A DNA stretch of 64,000 nucleotides from Candidatus Blochmannia sp. SNP (GCF_036549215.1 NZ_CP144371.1:496001-560000), one strand, 5' to 3'; shown: positions 20,652-31,609, numbered from the stretch's first letter. Notes: a model not told the origin generated them from the sequence alone. Numbers and translations: made by a program.

Positions 20652-20691
20652 TGTGATTATGTGTTTATTTAATAATAAACACATAATCACA
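20652..20691. repeat. 18-bp perfect inverted repeat inside the tolA membrane anchor
   Basis: Arms 20652-20669 and 20674-20691 are exact reverse complements with a 4-base loop. The repeat is within coding sequence for the end of the TolA transmembrane helix and the basic residues after it. A hairpin in the mRNA here could affect translation, but no role is known. Confidence 0.85.
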
Positions 20692-20793
20692 TGTATAATA
20701 ATTGATATCATAATAGCAAATTTGAATTTTTTGTTATCTTTATTGAGCAAATGTATTAATTTCATTGAGTAATATTATAGATCGGTTATATAC

Positions 20794-21219
20794 CTAAGTG
20801 GCAGGATTTGTGATCATTCCAATGGAATGTACCCCAATTTTACTTAATAAATTTAAAATTTTAATGATTTCATCATACGCTATGGCTTTAGACGCAGCGA
20901 TCAGACATGTTATGTTAGGAGTAATATATATTTGATGACTTATTTCCGATGAAATCCGATCTAGACATATTTGCCTTATGTGTTTATTATTAATGATGAG
21001 ATTATAAAGGCCCATTCCTAAAATTTCAATGGTCATTATAAGTTTTTCATTATTGATAACATTTGGTGCTACTTCACTATTTGGAAGATTTACTTCAAAG
21101 CTTTGTATCAATTTAGATGGTATTATCATAAAAATTATTAAAAGAACTAGTAATATATCTAAAAAAGGTATGATGTTAATATCTGATTTAATAGCGCGTT
21201 TTATTCTCTGTCTCTTCAT
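20794..21219 (-). CDS. tolR: Tol-Pal system protein TolR
   Basis: Inner-membrane proton-channel partner of TolQ. It has 141 residues (E. coli 142). The single membrane helix carries the proton-path aspartate in NIIPFLDILLVLLIIF (Asp21), followed by a periplasmic domain ending YDEIIKILNLLSKIGVHSIG. An AAGGA site lies eight bases before the ATG and the N-terminus KRAIKSDINIIP matches E. coli, so the start is secure. The first 32 bp overlap the end of tolQ in another frame. Confidence 0.97.
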   Translation of the reverse strand: MKRQRIKRAIKSDINIIPFLDILLVLLIIFMIIPSKLIQSFEVNLPNSEVAPNVINNEKLIMTIEILGMGLYNLIINNKHIRQICLDRISSEISHQIYITPNITCLIAASKAIAYDEIIKILNLLSKIGVHSIGMITNPAT

Positions 21220-21931
21220 GTTTATTTTCCTTATTTAGCGCGGCGTCAATGTTAAAAAAAATCTGACGATATAAAATTGCGATAAATTCTTCTATAAAAT
21301 TATTATAATTTTGATCTAAATTATTTATTTGTGTAGTTAAATAATTAAATGCCATAACTGCTGGAATAGCTACGAATAAGCCAATTGCTGTAGAAATTAG
21401 TGATTCAGCAATGCCCGGTGCAATGATTTGTAAATGAATCATTTGAGTAGCAGTATTATTAGTAGTTTTACCTAATTCGATAAAAACATGCATAATTCCC
21501 AGAACGGTTCCGAATAGACCAAGGTATGGGCTAATGGATCCTATTGTACCAATCAATGGGATATAATCTTCTAAGGTTTTTAATTCTATATTTATTGCAG
21601 TATGCATAGTATCTAATGTTCTGGATATTATTATTTCAGACGAACAATGTTTTATATGATATAGCCTGGAAAATTCTTTAAAACCTACATAAAAAATTTG
21701 TTCAGCGCCGTTTAATTTATTACGACGAGATGAAGATTTTTGATACAAACTAGCTAAGTCTATACCAGACCAAAATTCATTTTCAAATAATTTTAATTTT
21801 TTATGGGCTATATTAAGCGCAAAAACACGATGAAAAATAACACTCCAAGATAAGACAGAGAATCCAAGTAGCATGAATATACTAATTTGTACTAAAATAT
21901 CAGCTTCTAGAAATAAATCAAAGATATTCAT
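21188..21931 (-). CDS. tolQ: Tol-Pal system protein TolQ
   Basis: Inner-membrane motor protein that uses the proton gradient with TolR to energise TolA. It has 247 residues (E. coli 230). It has three membrane helices: one near the N-terminus and two after position about 130, with GLFGTVLGIMHVFIELG and APGIAESLISTAIGLFVAIP. The C-terminal tail (NKENKHEETENKTRY) is an extension that runs 32 bp into tolR; in E. coli the two genes do not overlap this way. ybgC, which precedes tolQ in E. coli, is gone. Confidence 0.97.
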   Translation of the reverse strand: MNIFDLFLEADILVQISIFMLLGFSVLSWSVIFHRVFALNIAHKKLKLFENEFWSGIDLASLYQKSSSRRNKLNGAEQIFYVGFKEFSRLYHIKHCSSEIIISRTLDTMHTAINIELKTLEDYIPLIGTIGSISPYLGLFGTVLGIMHVFIELGKTTNNTATQMIHLQIIAPGIAESLISTAIGLFVAIPAVMAFNYLTTQINNLDQNYNNFIEEFIAILYRQIFFNIDAALNKENKHEETENKTRY

Positions 21932-22243
21932 ACTAATTATTAATTTTTATGTTGCATAAGGGTTTATAATATAAATTATTTAAGAAAATACTTTTAATTA
22001 TATTAAAGGTGATTTAGGCCATACATAATATAATTATATATTTAATAATTGTAAAAAAATAACTTTTATAAAAGCTGTTGATATTAAATATTTTTTGAAA
22101 GCTTATAGAGTAAATATAACTTACTTATATGTTTAACTAAAAATAAAAAATAAAACAATTAAGTCTTCAAAGTTAAAGATATTATAAAACAAATTACTAC
22201 ACTTAAAGTAGTATTTATATTGTGTATATATGTTATCTTTTTA
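21932..22243. other. Spacer between sucD and tolQ
   Basis: 312 bp without a gene, where E. coli has cydAB, ybgE and ybgC among others. It probably carries the tolQ promoter. A weak inverted repeat around ACTAC...GTAGT lies near 22195-22212. Nothing else stands out. Confidence 0.6.
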
Positions 22244-23116
22244 TTATTTTATATCAATAGATTTGATATATTGGCCAATGTTAGTAAAATTATTAACAAC
22301 ATGCACTCCCGATTTAGATAAAGCTGCACATTTTTCGTAAGCAGTACTACCAATTCCAGAAATAATGGCTCCCGCATGTCCCATACGTTTTCCTTTAGGG
22401 GCCGTAGCTCCAGCAATATATGCAATTACTGGCTTTTTAATATATTTTTTAATATACATCGCCGTTTTTTCTTCGGATCTTCCTCCGATTTCACCGATCA
22501 TTACCATTAATAACGTTTGAGGATCTTGTTCGAATAAGGATAATATATCGATAAAACTAGAACCGAGTATTGGATCTCCTCCAATACCAACACATGTAGA
22601 TTGGCCTAGTTCAAGGTCAGTTATTTGTTTTACTACTTCATATGTTAAAGTACCTGATCTAGATACAATCCCCACATAGCCTGGTTTATGAATATCACTT
22701 GGCATTATCCCAAGCTTGCATTGACCTGGAGTAATAATTCCAGGACAATTTGGCCCAATCATACATGTGTTATGTTTTTTTAATTGTTGTTTTATTAATA
22801 ACATGTCTAATATTGGAATCCCTTCGGTAATACAAACTATTAATTTAATACCTGCATGGATTGATTCTAAAATCGCATCTTTGCATAAAGGAGCAGGCAC
22901 ATAAATAATAGAAGCTGTTGCATGAGTATTATTTATTGCTTCATTAACAGTATTAAATATTGGCAATCCGAGATGAACGTGCCCTCCTTTTCCTGGAGTA
23001 ACTCCTCCTACAATTTTCGTGCCATATTTTAATGCCTGCTGAGAATGAAAGCTAGCGTGTTTACCGGTAAATCCTTGACAAATTATTTTTGTATCTTTGT
23101 TAATTAATATTGGCAT
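22244..23116 (-). CDS. sucD: Succinyl-CoA synthetase, alpha subunit
   Basis: With SucC it converts succinyl-CoA to succinate with formation of ATP or GTP. It has 290 residues (E. coli 289). Features: N-terminal CoA-binding domain with [33 protein letters not shown], and the phosphorylated histidine in [12 protein letters not shown]. The ATG overlaps the end of sucC by 17 bp. It ends the sdh-suc group. Confidence 0.98.
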   Translation of the reverse strand: MPILINKDTKIICQGFTGKHASFHSQQALKYGTKIVGGVTPGKGGHVHLGLPIFNTVNEAINNTHATASIIYVPAPLCKDAILESIHAGIKLIVCITEGIPILDMLLIKQQLKKHNTCMIGPNCPGIITPGQCKLGIMPSDIHKPGYVGIVSRSGTLTYEVVKQITDLELGQSTCVGIGGDPILGSSFIDILSLFEQDPQTLLMVMIGEIGGRSEEKTAMYIKKYIKKPVIAYIAGATAPKGKRMGHAGAIISGIGSTAYEKCAALSKSGVHVVNNFTNIGQYIKSIDIK

Positions 23117-24299
23117 TTTTTAATTTTACCGCGGTTACAATTTGTTGAATTGCATAAACTAAGTTATTAGTAACAATAACGTCGCATTTGCTATCAATTA
23201 ATCGACTAGTACCTAATGCAGAATTGTTGCCTTCTAATCGAACTACGATAGGAACATGTGTTGTGTTGTATGTGGATAATGCAGTTATGATGCTGTCAGC
23301 AACTAAATCACAACATACGATACCTCCAAAGATATTTACGAGTATCGCATTTACTTTAGGATCTTTTAAAATCATATAAAAAGATGACATTATACATTCT
23401 TTATTAGCATTTCCTCCGATGTCTAAAAAATTAGCAGGCATTCCACCTAATGATTTAATTATATCCATAGTAGCCATCGCTAATCCAGCTCCGTTGACCA
23501 TACAACCAATATTTCCATCTAGTGGAACATAGTTGATAGACTCCTCCGACTCCCATTGGTTACTGGACAATGTATTATAGGTTTTATTTGTAGCACATAT
23601 ATTTAATAATTCTGATTGTCTAAATTTAGCATTATCATCCATAATAATTTTGGCGTCTAAACAAAAAAATTGATCATTATCAGTAATAGCCAATGGATTG
23701 ATTTCGATTAACATGAGATCCTTTTTAAGAAGCATATGTGTTGCGTCAACGATAATTTTAGCAAATTGATTTATTTTGACTCCAGATAAACCTAATTTAC
23801 ATGCTAAAATTCGTCCTTGATAAGGATATATTCCTACCAAAGGATTTATAGTAATCGTATGGATAAGATCAGGTGTTTTTTGTACTATGTTTTCAATGTT
23901 TGTGCCGCCTTGTGTAGAGGCTATGCATATTATTTGTGATTCATCTCTATCAATAAGTATGCTTAAATAAAGTTCTTGAATAATTTTAACGGATGGCTCT
24001 ATTAAAATATGATTTACTAATTCTCCAGTATCAGTTGTTTGATATGTTATTAAATTATTTCCGAGCCACTTAGTAGCAAAAGATAATATGTCTGTTATAT
24101 CATGTATAATGCGCACTCCTCCAGATTTTGCACGTCCACCTGCCTGTATCTGACATTTTACTACCCATGGACCGTTTTTTATATTATTTGATGATATATA
24201 ATGCTCTATATCACTTAAATTAGCGCACAAGCAACCTTTTAAAACAGGCAAATTGTACTTTACCAATAGTTTCTTTGCTTGATATTCATATAGATTCAT
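23100..24299 (-). CDS. sucC: Succinyl-CoA synthetase, beta subunit
   Basis: ATP-grasp subunit that binds nucleotide and succinate. It has 399 residues (E. coli 388). It begins [20 protein letters not shown] as in the family, has [46 protein letters not shown] and [14 protein letters not shown], and ends with a C-terminal extension of about ten residues that overlaps sucD. It lies 121 bp after sucB. Confidence 0.98.
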   Translation of the reverse strand: MNLYEYQAKKLLVKYNLPVLKGCLCANLSDIEHYISSNNIKNGPWVVKCQIQAGGRAKSGGVRIIHDITDILSFATKWLGNNLITYQTTDTGELVNHILIEPSVKIIQELYLSILIDRDESQIICIASTQGGTNIENIVQKTPDLIHTITINPLVGIYPYQGRILACKLGLSGVKINQFAKIIVDATHMLLKKDLMLIEINPLAITDNDQFFCLDAKIIMDDNAKFRQSELLNICATNKTYNTLSSNQWESEESINYVPLDGNIGCMVNGAGLAMATMDIIKSLGGMPANFLDIGGNANKECIMSSFYMILKDPKVNAILVNIFGGIVCCDLVADSIITALSTYNTTHVPIVVRLEGNNSALGTSRLIDSKCDVIVTNNLVYAIQQIVTAVKLKNANIN

Positions 24300-24420
24300 A
24301 ATATTGCAACCATTTTTACTATTTTTTGAAGATTCATATAATAATCAAAACCTAACAATACTAATTTGTTAATCATATACTCATGTTACATGATTATACG
24401 TGTATATGATATGATTATAA

Positions 24421-25674
24421 TTAAATTTCTAAAAACAAACGCATCGGGTCTTCTAATAATTCTTTAATATATACCAAAAAGTTTACTGAATCTTTTCCGT
24501 CTATTAATCTATGATCATAAGATAAGGCTAAGTACATCATAGGTAAAATTACTATTTTCCCATTTAAAGCTATAGGTCGATCTTTTATTGCATGCATGCC
24601 TAGAATGGCACTTTGCGGGGGATTAATAATAGGGGTGGAGATCAATGAACCAAAAATTCCACCGTTAGTAATAGTAAAATTACCGCCATTTAATTCTTCA
24701 ATTGTTAGTTTTCCATTTTTTCCTTTTTCAGCTAAATTTTTTATATTTTTCTCGATATCAGGGATACTTAATGTATCAACATTTCGTAATACTGGTGTAA
24801 TCAACCCACGTATTGTGGATACTGCAATACTTACGTCAAAATAATTATAATATACTATTTCTTCTCCATCAATGGACGCATTGATTATAGGAAAATTTTT
24901 TAAACCCTCCAAAACTGCTTTTACGTAAAAAGACATTAGTCCTAATTTAATTCCATAACGTTTTTCAAATAGTTCTCCATATTTTTTCCGTAATGTTATA
25001 ATGGGTTGCATATTCACTTCATTGAAAGTAGTCAACATAGCTGTAGTGTTAGTGACAGCTAGTAGACGTTCTGAAATTTTTTTGCGTAATCGACTCATTA
25101 AGATGCGTGTTTCTTTATGGTCGTTTTTTATATTGTTTACTTGATGATGATCTGTATCTATATAATTTTTATGGTCAGTACAGTGTGATTTTTTTTCAGA
25201 ATGAATATGTGTTTCTATATCTTCACGAGTTAGACGTCCTTTTGTCCCGCTGCTTTTAATATTTTGTGGTTGTAAATTGTGTTCTGCTATTAATTTTCGA
25301 ATAGACGGGGTTAAAATTTTATGGCTCTCCTCTTCGTTGTTTTGGATAATGACATCCTCTTGAGATGCTATTGATGTAACAGATTTTTGATTTTGAATTA
25401 TTCGTTTGATATCTTTTTTAGCAACAATTTGATCAATAATATTTAGACGGGCCAAAGCTTGACCAGATATTACTATTGATCCTTCTTGTTCTAAAATTGA
25501 TTCTAATATTCCTGTATTTGGTGCAGGTACTTCCAGCATTATTTTATCCGTTTCAATTTCAAGTAAGATATCATCTTGTTTAACTTTATCTCCTACTTTT
25601 TTATGCCAAACAGCAACAGTGGCGTCTGCAACTGATTCAGGTAAATTCGGAACCAAAATGTCTACACTACTCAT
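24421..25674 (-). CDS. sucB: 2-oxoglutarate dehydrogenase E2, dihydrolipoyl succinyltransferase
   Basis: Core of the 2-oxoglutarate dehydrogenase complex. It has 417 residues (E. coli 405). Domains: one lipoyl domain with the lipoylated lysine in [10 protein letters not shown] (Lys44); a linker; a peripheral-subunit-binding domain ([27 protein letters not shown]); a His/Asp-rich linker; and the catalytic domain with the active-site histidine and aspartate in [11 protein letters not shown]. An AAGGA site precedes the ATG. It follows sucA after 18 bp. Confidence 0.98.
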   Translation of the reverse strand: MSSVDILVPNLPESVADATVAVWHKKVGDKVKQDDILLEIETDKIMLEVPAPNTGILESILEQEGSIVISGQALARLNIIDQIVAKKDIKRIIQNQKSVTSIASQEDVIIQNNEEESHKILTPSIRKLIAEHNLQPQNIKSSGTKGRLTREDIETHIHSEKKSHCTDHKNYIDTDHHQVNNIKNDHKETRILMSRLRKKISERLLAVTNTTAMLTTFNEVNMQPIITLRKKYGELFEKRYGIKLGLMSFYVKAVLEGLKNFPIINASIDGEEIVYYNYFDVSIAVSTIRGLITPVLRNVDTLSIPDIEKNIKNLAEKGKNGKLTIEELNGGNFTITNGGIFGSLISTPIINPPQSAILGMHAIKDRPIALNGKIVILPMMYLALSYDHRLIDGKDSVNFLVYIKELLEDPMRLFLEI

Positions 25675-25692
25675 TTTATATCCTTTTAATAA

Positions 25693-28557
25693 TTAATTTA
25701 GATTTAACGCATCGTCAATTATTTTTTTTTGTTGTTGTTGATGTATTGAAAAAAATCCTACTGCGGGTGCTGCAGAATCAGGCCGTCCTACATAATTTAA
25801 TGTAATATGTGAAGAAGGCATTATTTTGTGAAGGTAATGTTGTATATAATGCCAAGCCCCTTGATTTTTAGGTTCTTCTTGACACCAGGTAAAATTTTTT
25901 ACATGCGAATAGGAATCAAGAATGGTCCGTGCATTTTCATAAGGGAAAGGATATAGCTGCTCAATGCGAATAATAGCTATATTATGTTGTTTATTTTTAC
26001 GTCGTTGACTTAATAAATCATAATATATCTTTCCAGTGCACATTATCACATGATTAGTTTGATTTGAAATGATATTATTATCTATTTCATTAAACACTGT
26101 TTTAAATGATCCGTGTACTAAATTTTTTAATGAAGTCGTTACCATAGGATGTCTTAATAGGGATTTTGGAGATATAATAATTAGTGGTTTTTTAACACTA
26201 TGTGTTGCTTGTTGACGCAATATATGGTAGAGCTGATCCGGAGTAGAAGGTACACAGATATGTATGTTGTATTCAGCACATAATTGCAGATATCGTTCTA
26301 TTCGAGAAGAAGAATGTTCTGGTCCTTGACCTTCGTATCCGTGAGGTAAAAGCATTACTAATCCACATACTTGACCCCATTTTTGTTCGCTGGAACTAAT
26401 AAATTGATCAATGACGATTTGTGCTCCATTAGAGAAATCTCCAAATTGTGCCTCCCAAATTACTAACATATTATTTGATAGACTGGCATAACCGTATTCA
26501 AATGCTAAAGCTGCTTCTTCAGACAACACTGAATCCCAGATACAAAAAGATCCTTTTTCATTTGATTTTTTATTAATATATGCTAAGGGGGTATATTTTG
26601 AGCCATTATTTTGATCATATATCACGGCATGTCTATGAAAAAATGTTCCTCGCCCAGCATCTTCTCCAGACAAACGAATAGAAATTCCTTGATCTAATAA
26701 AGTTGCGTATGCTAGAATTTCTGCTGCTCCCCAATCAAACAATCTATCACCTAACGCCATTTCTATTCTTTCATGGTATATTTTTTCTACTCTAGAATGC
26801 ATGGCGATACTTGATGGAATATCGTTGATGCGATAGGCTAAATTTTTTAAGTATTGGTCATCTATTCTATCAGAACGCAGTGTGGTTTTATTATTATTTA
26901 AATTATTTGTGTTTAGGGAATTGCGAATATGAATTGGCTGCCATTTTTGTAGAACGCAACATTTTTTGTCTAATTTTTCACGATATGCGTTAATTATGTC
27001 AGAGGTTTCATTTATATTCAGTATTCCATTTTTATTCAAAATATTGGAATAAATATTAAGTAAAGTTGGATGATTACGAATTTTTTTATACATAAGAGGT
27101 TGAGTGACACTTGGTTCGTCGGCTTCATTGTGTCCATGTCTACGATAACAAATTAGATCGATCATTACGTCACGTTTAAAAGTATTACGAAAATCTAATG
27201 CAACACGAGTAACATAAATAACGGCATCTATATCATCTGCATTAACATGGAAGATAGGAGCTTGTATCATTTTTGCAATATCTGTACAATATTGCGTGGA
27301 ACGAATATCGTGGATATTAGATGTCGTAAATCCTATTTGATTATTGATAATAATATGTACTGTTCCTCCTACGTCATATGCATCAGCTTTAGACATATTA
27401 AAAGTTTCTTGAACTATTCCTTGAGCACTAATTGCTGCATCTCCATGTATTGAGATTGGAAGTACTGTGTTATTTTCTCTTTTATCATCATTGTTATGGG
27501 TTGATTTTTTTAGTATCTGATCGATTCGTGCTCTAGCACACCCCATGACTACTGGGCTAACAATTTCTAGGTGAGAAGGATTGCATAATAAAGATAAATG
27601 TATGATTTGCTTATTAACTGTAATATCCGAATAAAATCCTTGATGATATTTTACATCACCACTACCAAATGTAGTTTGGTGTTTATCGGAAAATTCATTA
27701 AATAAATCTTTAGGATTTTTACCTAAAATATTAATTAAAACATTTAGGCGTCCCCGATGAGCCATCCCTAAAAATATTTCTTTAATATTATGATGACAAA
27801 CGGAATAACGTATAATTTCTTTTAGCATAGGAATTAAAGCATCCCCTCCTTCTAATGAGAATCTTTTAACTCCTGGAAATTTTGTTCCTAAATAGCGTTC
27901 TATTCCTTCTGCTGCAATGATTTCTTTAAGAAATTGTTTTTTTTCGTCAGAATTAAAATTGAATATTCCTGCTGTGGATTCAAAATAATTTTGAATCCAC
28001 AGCATTGTATTTATATCAAGAATATGCATATATTCTATGCCTATAGAATCGCAATAAGTTTTTTTAAGGAATTGATATATTTCTGATAAAGTCATTGATT
28101 TTTTGTTTATTCCAAAAAGCTTCATATCGAATTTTTTGTGAATATTTTGCAAGGAGAAATTATAATTTTCTAGGTTTAAAAGATCATTTTTAGATCTATG
28201 ATTCCATAATTTTAAAGGGTCTAATGTAGAATGTTGATGTCCATATGCCCTAAAAGAACTTATCAATTGTGCTATTTGTATGTAAGTAATATTGCTGCAA
28301 TACGTATTAGTTTTTATATATGGTTCATTAGATATAGTGTTACGTTGTAGTTGAATATAAGTATTATTTGTTAAATTATCAAAAGATTTATGTTCATATT
28401 TTTTTTCAATAAATAATTGTTTAAAAATTTTTGTCCAACTAGAATCTATGGAATTAGGATTTTTTAAAAAATCCTTATAAATTTGTTCTATGTAGGATTG
28501 ATTATTTTTTGATAAATAAGAAGAATCTAACCAATTTTTTAGTGTGTTATTATACAT
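25693..28557 (-). CDS. sucA: 2-oxoglutarate dehydrogenase E1 component
   Basis: Thiamine-diphosphate-dependent decarboxylase of the 2-oxoglutarate dehydrogenase complex. It has 954 residues (E. coli 933). Motifs: FLGMAHRGRLNVL, the ThDP site IHGDAAISAQGIVQE with INNQIGFTTS, CYRRHGHNEADEPSVTQP, LSGEDAGRGTFFHRHA and LPHGYEGQGPEHSSSRIER. AAGGA lies before the ATG. A 16-bp perfect inverted repeat lies inside the gene at 27970-28004, in a part coding for WIQNYFESTAG. It leads the suc genes, 164 bp after sdhB. Confidence 0.98.
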   Translation of the reverse strand: MYNNTLKNWLDSSYLSKNNQSYIEQIYKDFLKNPNSIDSSWTKIFKQLFIEKKYEHKSFDNLTNNTYIQLQRNTISNEPYIKTNTYCSNITYIQIAQLISSFRAYGHQHSTLDPLKLWNHRSKNDLLNLENYNFSLQNIHKKFDMKLFGINKKSMTLSEIYQFLKKTYCDSIGIEYMHILDINTMLWIQNYFESTAGIFNFNSDEKKQFLKEIIAAEGIERYLGTKFPGVKRFSLEGGDALIPMLKEIIRYSVCHHNIKEIFLGMAHRGRLNVLINILGKNPKDLFNEFSDKHQTTFGSGDVKYHQGFYSDITVNKQIIHLSLLCNPSHLEIVSPVVMGCARARIDQILKKSTHNNDDKRENNTVLPISIHGDAAISAQGIVQETFNMSKADAYDVGGTVHIIINNQIGFTTSNIHDIRSTQYCTDIAKMIQAPIFHVNADDIDAVIYVTRVALDFRNTFKRDVMIDLICYRRHGHNEADEPSVTQPLMYKKIRNHPTLLNIYSNILNKNGILNINETSDIINAYREKLDKKCCVLQKWQPIHIRNSLNTNNLNNNKTTLRSDRIDDQYLKNLAYRINDIPSSIAMHSRVEKIYHERIEMALGDRLFDWGAAEILAYATLLDQGISIRLSGEDAGRGTFFHRHAVIYDQNNGSKYTPLAYINKKSNEKGSFCIWDSVLSEEAALAFEYGYASLSNNMLVIWEAQFGDFSNGAQIVIDQFISSSEQKWGQVCGLVMLLPHGYEGQGPEHSSSRIERYLQLCAEYNIHICVPSTPDQLYHILRQQATHSVKKPLIIISPKSLLRHPMVTTSLKNLVHGSFKTVFNEIDNNIISNQTNHVIMCTGKIYYDLLSQRRKNKQHNIAIIRIEQLYPFPYENARTILDSYSHVKNFTWCQEEPKNQGAWHYIQHYLHKIMPSSHITLNYVGRPDSAAPAVGFFSIHQQQQKKIIDDALNLN
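27970..28004. repeat. 16-bp perfect inverted repeat inside sucA
   Basis: Arms 27970-27985 and 27989-28004 are exact reverse complements around a 3-base loop. They lie within codons for a conserved segment of SucA, so coding and palindrome constraints are met together. Confidence 0.85.
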
Positions 28558-28721
28558 TACAAAAATCCTTATATTCTGTTACATTTATATTTTTAATGCT
28601 TAATGTTTAATTAATTAACTTAATTAAGTATTTTACTATTAATAATTAATTTTTAACTATATTAATTGTTATAACTATGTATAGATATTTGATATTTTTG
28701 TTAAATCGTGATCATAATACA

Positions 28722-29462
28722 TTATGTAATACCTATTACATCTTTTGCTAACATTCGTTTAATGTGACCTATAGCTTTAGCTGGATTTAATTTTTTAGGA
28801 CATACGTCAACGCAATTCATAATGTTATGGCAACGAAAAACGCTAAAAGAGTCTTTGAAATTTTTTAGTCTTTCTTTATGATTAGTATCACGACTATCCA
28901 TTAAAAAACGATATAATGCTAATAATCCGGCGGGCCCAATGAACTTATCCGGATTCCACCAAAAAGAGGGACAAGAACTGGAGCAACACGCACATAATAT
29001 ACATTCATAAGATCCATCTAATTTAGAGCGTTCCTCTGGAGATTGTAAATGTTCATGTGGTAATTTAGATTGTTGATTAGAGTGATTATTGATTAGAAAT
29101 GGTTGTACTCTTTCATATTGAAGGTAAAATTGATTCATATCGACTACTAAATCACGAATTACTGGAAATCCAGGTAATGGACGTACTATAATTGTATTAT
29201 GATGATTATCATCATATAATTTTGGTAAGGAAGTGATACATGCTAGATTGTTTGTGCCATTTATATTCATTCCATCAGAACCACATACTCCTTCTCTACA
29301 AGAACGACGAAATGTTAGAGTTGGGTCTTGTTCTTTTAATTTAATTAAAGCATCTAATAATGTCATATTTTTTGCATGTAATAAGTCAAGAGTATAATTT
29401 TTCATATAGGGGCTTTTATTGAATTCAGGATGATAACGATAAATAGAAAATTTAATTTGCAT
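28722..29462 (-). CDS. sdhB: Succinate dehydrogenase iron-sulfur subunit
   Basis: Carries electrons from the flavin of SdhA to quinone. It has 246 residues (E. coli 238). Cluster ligands: [2Fe-2S] in SCREGVCGSDGM with a later Cys in NNLACI; [4Fe-4S] in CILCACCSSSCP; [3Fe-4S] in CHNIMNCVDVCPKKLNP. The quinone-site region PSFWWNPDKFIGPAGLL is intact. It follows sdhA after 17 bp. Confidence 0.98.
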   Translation of the reverse strand: MQIKFSIYRYHPEFNKSPYMKNYTLDLLHAKNMTLLDALIKLKEQDPTLTFRRSCREGVCGSDGMNINGTNNLACITSLPKLYDDNHHNTIIVRPLPGFPVIRDLVVDMNQFYLQYERVQPFLINNHSNQQSKLPHEHLQSPEERSKLDGSYECILCACCSSSCPSFWWNPDKFIGPAGLLALYRFLMDSRDTNHKERLKNFKDSFSVFRCHNIMNCVDVCPKKLNPAKAIGHIKRMLAKDVIGIT

Positions 29463-29479
29463 ATTTTAAGACCCTACTT

Positions 29480-31261
29480 TTAGTATACACGGATTTTTGG
29501 GGGAAAAGGAGGACGAAATTTTGGTTGCATATTTACATTACGGCGAATCATAATGTCATTTTTTGGTAAATATAATGTATGACATAGCCAATTTTTATCA
29601 TCACGCATAGGAAAGTCATAACGACTATGAGCTCCTCTACTTTCAGTTCTAAAAATTGAAGCCATGGCGGTTACATAAGCGGTTTCTAACAAATTATCCA
29701 ATTCTAAACATTCAACACGTTGTGTATTGAATGTGTAAGATTTATCGCCTAAAGTAGCATAATTTAATCGATTACGTATTTCTTTCAGTTCTGATAAGCC
29801 TTTTAACATTTTTTCTTTTTCTTTAAAAACAGAAAAATTATTTTGCATGCACAATTGTAAATCTTGACGTATTGTTACTGGATTTTCTTTTGCGCCTGAT
29901 TTATTATTATCCCAACGAATATAACGGGCTAATGATATTTCTATATCAGAATTGGTAGGGCCACGTACTGGCCATTCTTCTTCTGATAAATATGATTGTA
30001 TATATGCTCCGGTAGCATGTCCAAATACGATCAAATCTAATAAAGAATTTCCACCAAGTCGATTTGCGCCATGTACTGATACGCAAGCAGTTTCCCCAAC
30101 TGCAAATAATCCTGGCACTGTCGTATCTATTCCTGCATTGTTTATAGTGATTACTTCTCCATGTACTGTCGTAGGGATACCACCCATCATATAATGACAA
30201 GTTGGAAATACTGGAATTAATTCTTTTACAGGGTCTATATAGGAGAAAGTACGCACTAATTCTAAAATACCAGGTAGCCGTAATTCTAGTAATTCCTTGC
30301 CCAAATGGTCTATTTTTAATTTGACATGGGGCCCGCATGCGCCTGAATAACCTCGGCCTTCTTGAATTTCTAACATAATTGCTCGAGCTACTACATCTCG
30401 CCCGGCTAAATCTTTCGCTTTAGGAGCATATCGTTCCATAAATCTTTCTCCTAAAATATTCAAAAGATATCCTCCTTCACCACGACACCCTTCACTTACT
30501 AAAATTCCAACGCCAGCTATACCAGTAGGATGAAATTGCCACATTTCCATATCTTGAGCAGGAATACCTGCACGTAATATCATTCCAATTCCATCACCGG
30601 TGTTTATATGAGCGTTAGTGGTAGATTGATAAATACGGCCTCCTCCTCCAGTCGCAAGTACTGTAGCACGTGCTTTGAAATATACTAATTCTCCTGTTTC
30701 AATAGAAAAAGCAGTGCAACCAAGTATTCTCCCGTCTTGGTTTTGTACTAAATCTAATGCGTACCATTCTGAAAATATAGTTGTTTTATTTTTTAAATTT
30801 TGTTGATATAAAGTATGTAATAATGCATGTCCAGTACGATCAGCAGCTGCAGCAGTACGCGCTGCTTGTTTTTTTCCATAATATAAGGTTTGTCCCCCAA
30901 AGGGACGTTGGTAAATACGACCATTTTTTAATCTAGAAAATGGCAATCCCATATGTTCTAATTCTAAAACTGCTTTAGGTCCTGTTTTACACATGTATTC
31001 AATAGCATTTTGATCACCTATGTAATCAGATCCTTTAATAGTATCATACATATGCCACTGCCAGTCGTCTTCATGATTATTACCAAGAGCAACTGTAATT
31101 CCTCCTTGAGCTGATACTGTATGCGAACGGGTAGGGAATACTTTAGATATTAGGGCGCAAGAGAATCCCATTTTAGAAACTTGCAGGGCAACTCGCATGC
31201 CTGCTCCGCCAGCTCCAATGACAACAGAAAAAAATTCTTTAACTGGTATATGATGGTGCAT
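29480..31261 (-). CDS. sdhA: Succinate dehydrogenase flavoprotein subunit
   Basis: Oxidises succinate to fumarate with covalently bound FAD. It has 593 residues (E. coli 588). Features: dinucleotide-binding [12 protein letters not shown], the FAD-linking histidine in [11 protein letters not shown] (His47), [35 protein letters not shown] and [16 protein letters not shown]. The ATG directly abuts the sdhD TAG, with GGAG upstream. The quinol produced would enter respiration. Confidence 0.99.
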   Translation of the reverse strand: MHHHIPVKEFFSVVIGAGGAGMRVALQVSKMGFSCALISKVFPTRSHTVSAQGGITVALGNNHEDDWQWHMYDTIKGSDYIGDQNAIEYMCKTGPKAVLELEHMGLPFSRLKNGRIYQRPFGGQTLYYGKKQAARTAAAADRTGHALLHTLYQQNLKNKTTIFSEWYALDLVQNQDGRILGCTAFSIETGELVYFKARATVLATGGGGRIYQSTTNAHINTGDGIGMILRAGIPAQDMEMWQFHPTGIAGVGILVSEGCRGEGGYLLNILGERFMERYAPKAKDLAGRDVVARAIMLEIQEGRGYSGACGPHVKLKIDHLGKELLELRLPGILELVRTFSYIDPVKELIPVFPTCHYMMGGIPTTVHGEVITINNAGIDTTVPGLFAVGETACVSVHGANRLGGNSLLDLIVFGHATGAYIQSYLSEEEWPVRGPTNSDIEISLARYIRWDNNKSGAKENPVTIRQDLQLCMQNNFSVFKEKEKMLKGLSELKEIRNRLNYATLGDKSYTFNTQRVECLELDNLLETAYVTAMASIFRTESRGAHSRYDFPMRDDKNWLCHTLYLPKNDIMIRRNVNMQPKFRPPFPPKIRVY

Positions 31262-31609
31262 CTATACACTCCAAATAATAATTATTCCGAATAATAGGTA
31301 TATGAATAATACAGAATTAGTTATCCATATGCTTATACGTCTTAATATAATTAATTTTATATAATCTTCTAAAACATGGTGTATACCAATCCAAGTATGA
31401 CTTAAAGCAGAAATTAGGGCTATTATACTAAAAATTTTAGTGATTTTTTTGCTAAAAAAGTCATACCATTCATCATAAGATAAGGTATTAGTAAAAATAA
31501 TAAAGGTAGATATGTACATAATATATAATAATATTAGGATGGCGGAGACCCGAACCAACAACCATTCATATACTCCATGACATTTCAAGGCCGATTTAAT
31601 GGGTACCAT
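31262..31609 (-). CDS. sdhD: Succinate dehydrogenase membrane anchor SdhD
   Basis: Membrane anchor that, with SdhC, binds heme b and ubiquinone. The frame is open far upstream, but the ATG at 31607-31609 gives MVPIKSALKCHGVYEWLLVR and 115 residues, exactly the E. coli length. The heme ligand histidine lies in LSHTWIGIHHVLEDYIK. Three membrane helices are visible. It overlaps the end of sdhC by 25 bp and is followed at once by sdhA. Confidence 0.96.
   Translation of the reverse strand: MVPIKSALKCHGVYEWLLVRVSAILILLYIMYISTFIIFTNTLSYDEWYDFFSKKITKIFSIIALISALSHTWIGIHHVLEDYIKLIILRRISIWITNSVLFIYLLFGIIIIWSV

Larger units (their letters stand above)
19874..20765 (-). pseudogene. tolA: TolA, split by a 31-bp tandem duplication (frameshift)
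   Basis: TolA spans the periplasm from TolQR to Pal/TolB. The N-terminal piece (20457-20765, 102 codons) has the membrane anchor with the family's Ser/His pattern (SIIIH). The C-terminal piece (19874 to about 20514) holds a complete TolA domain III: QQKFYNASNYIGKKCDLRIK, LAPDGTL and AKIPKPPN, ending VYEVFKNVILNFSPQ. They lie in different frames because 31 bp at 20484-20514 are repeated exactly at 20515-20545. Removing one copy gives a single frame of 286 residues, since 892 minus 31 is 861. Read as it stands, the N-terminal frame ends at a TAA (20457-20459) soon after the duplication. It could be a true lesion, a variable state, or a sequencing or assembly error. Confidence 0.85.

Noticed and set aside
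29946-30338. 130-codon frame within sdhA on the same strand
   Set aside because: Out-of-frame shadow of sdhA; composition and sequence resemble no protein and sdhA is intact.
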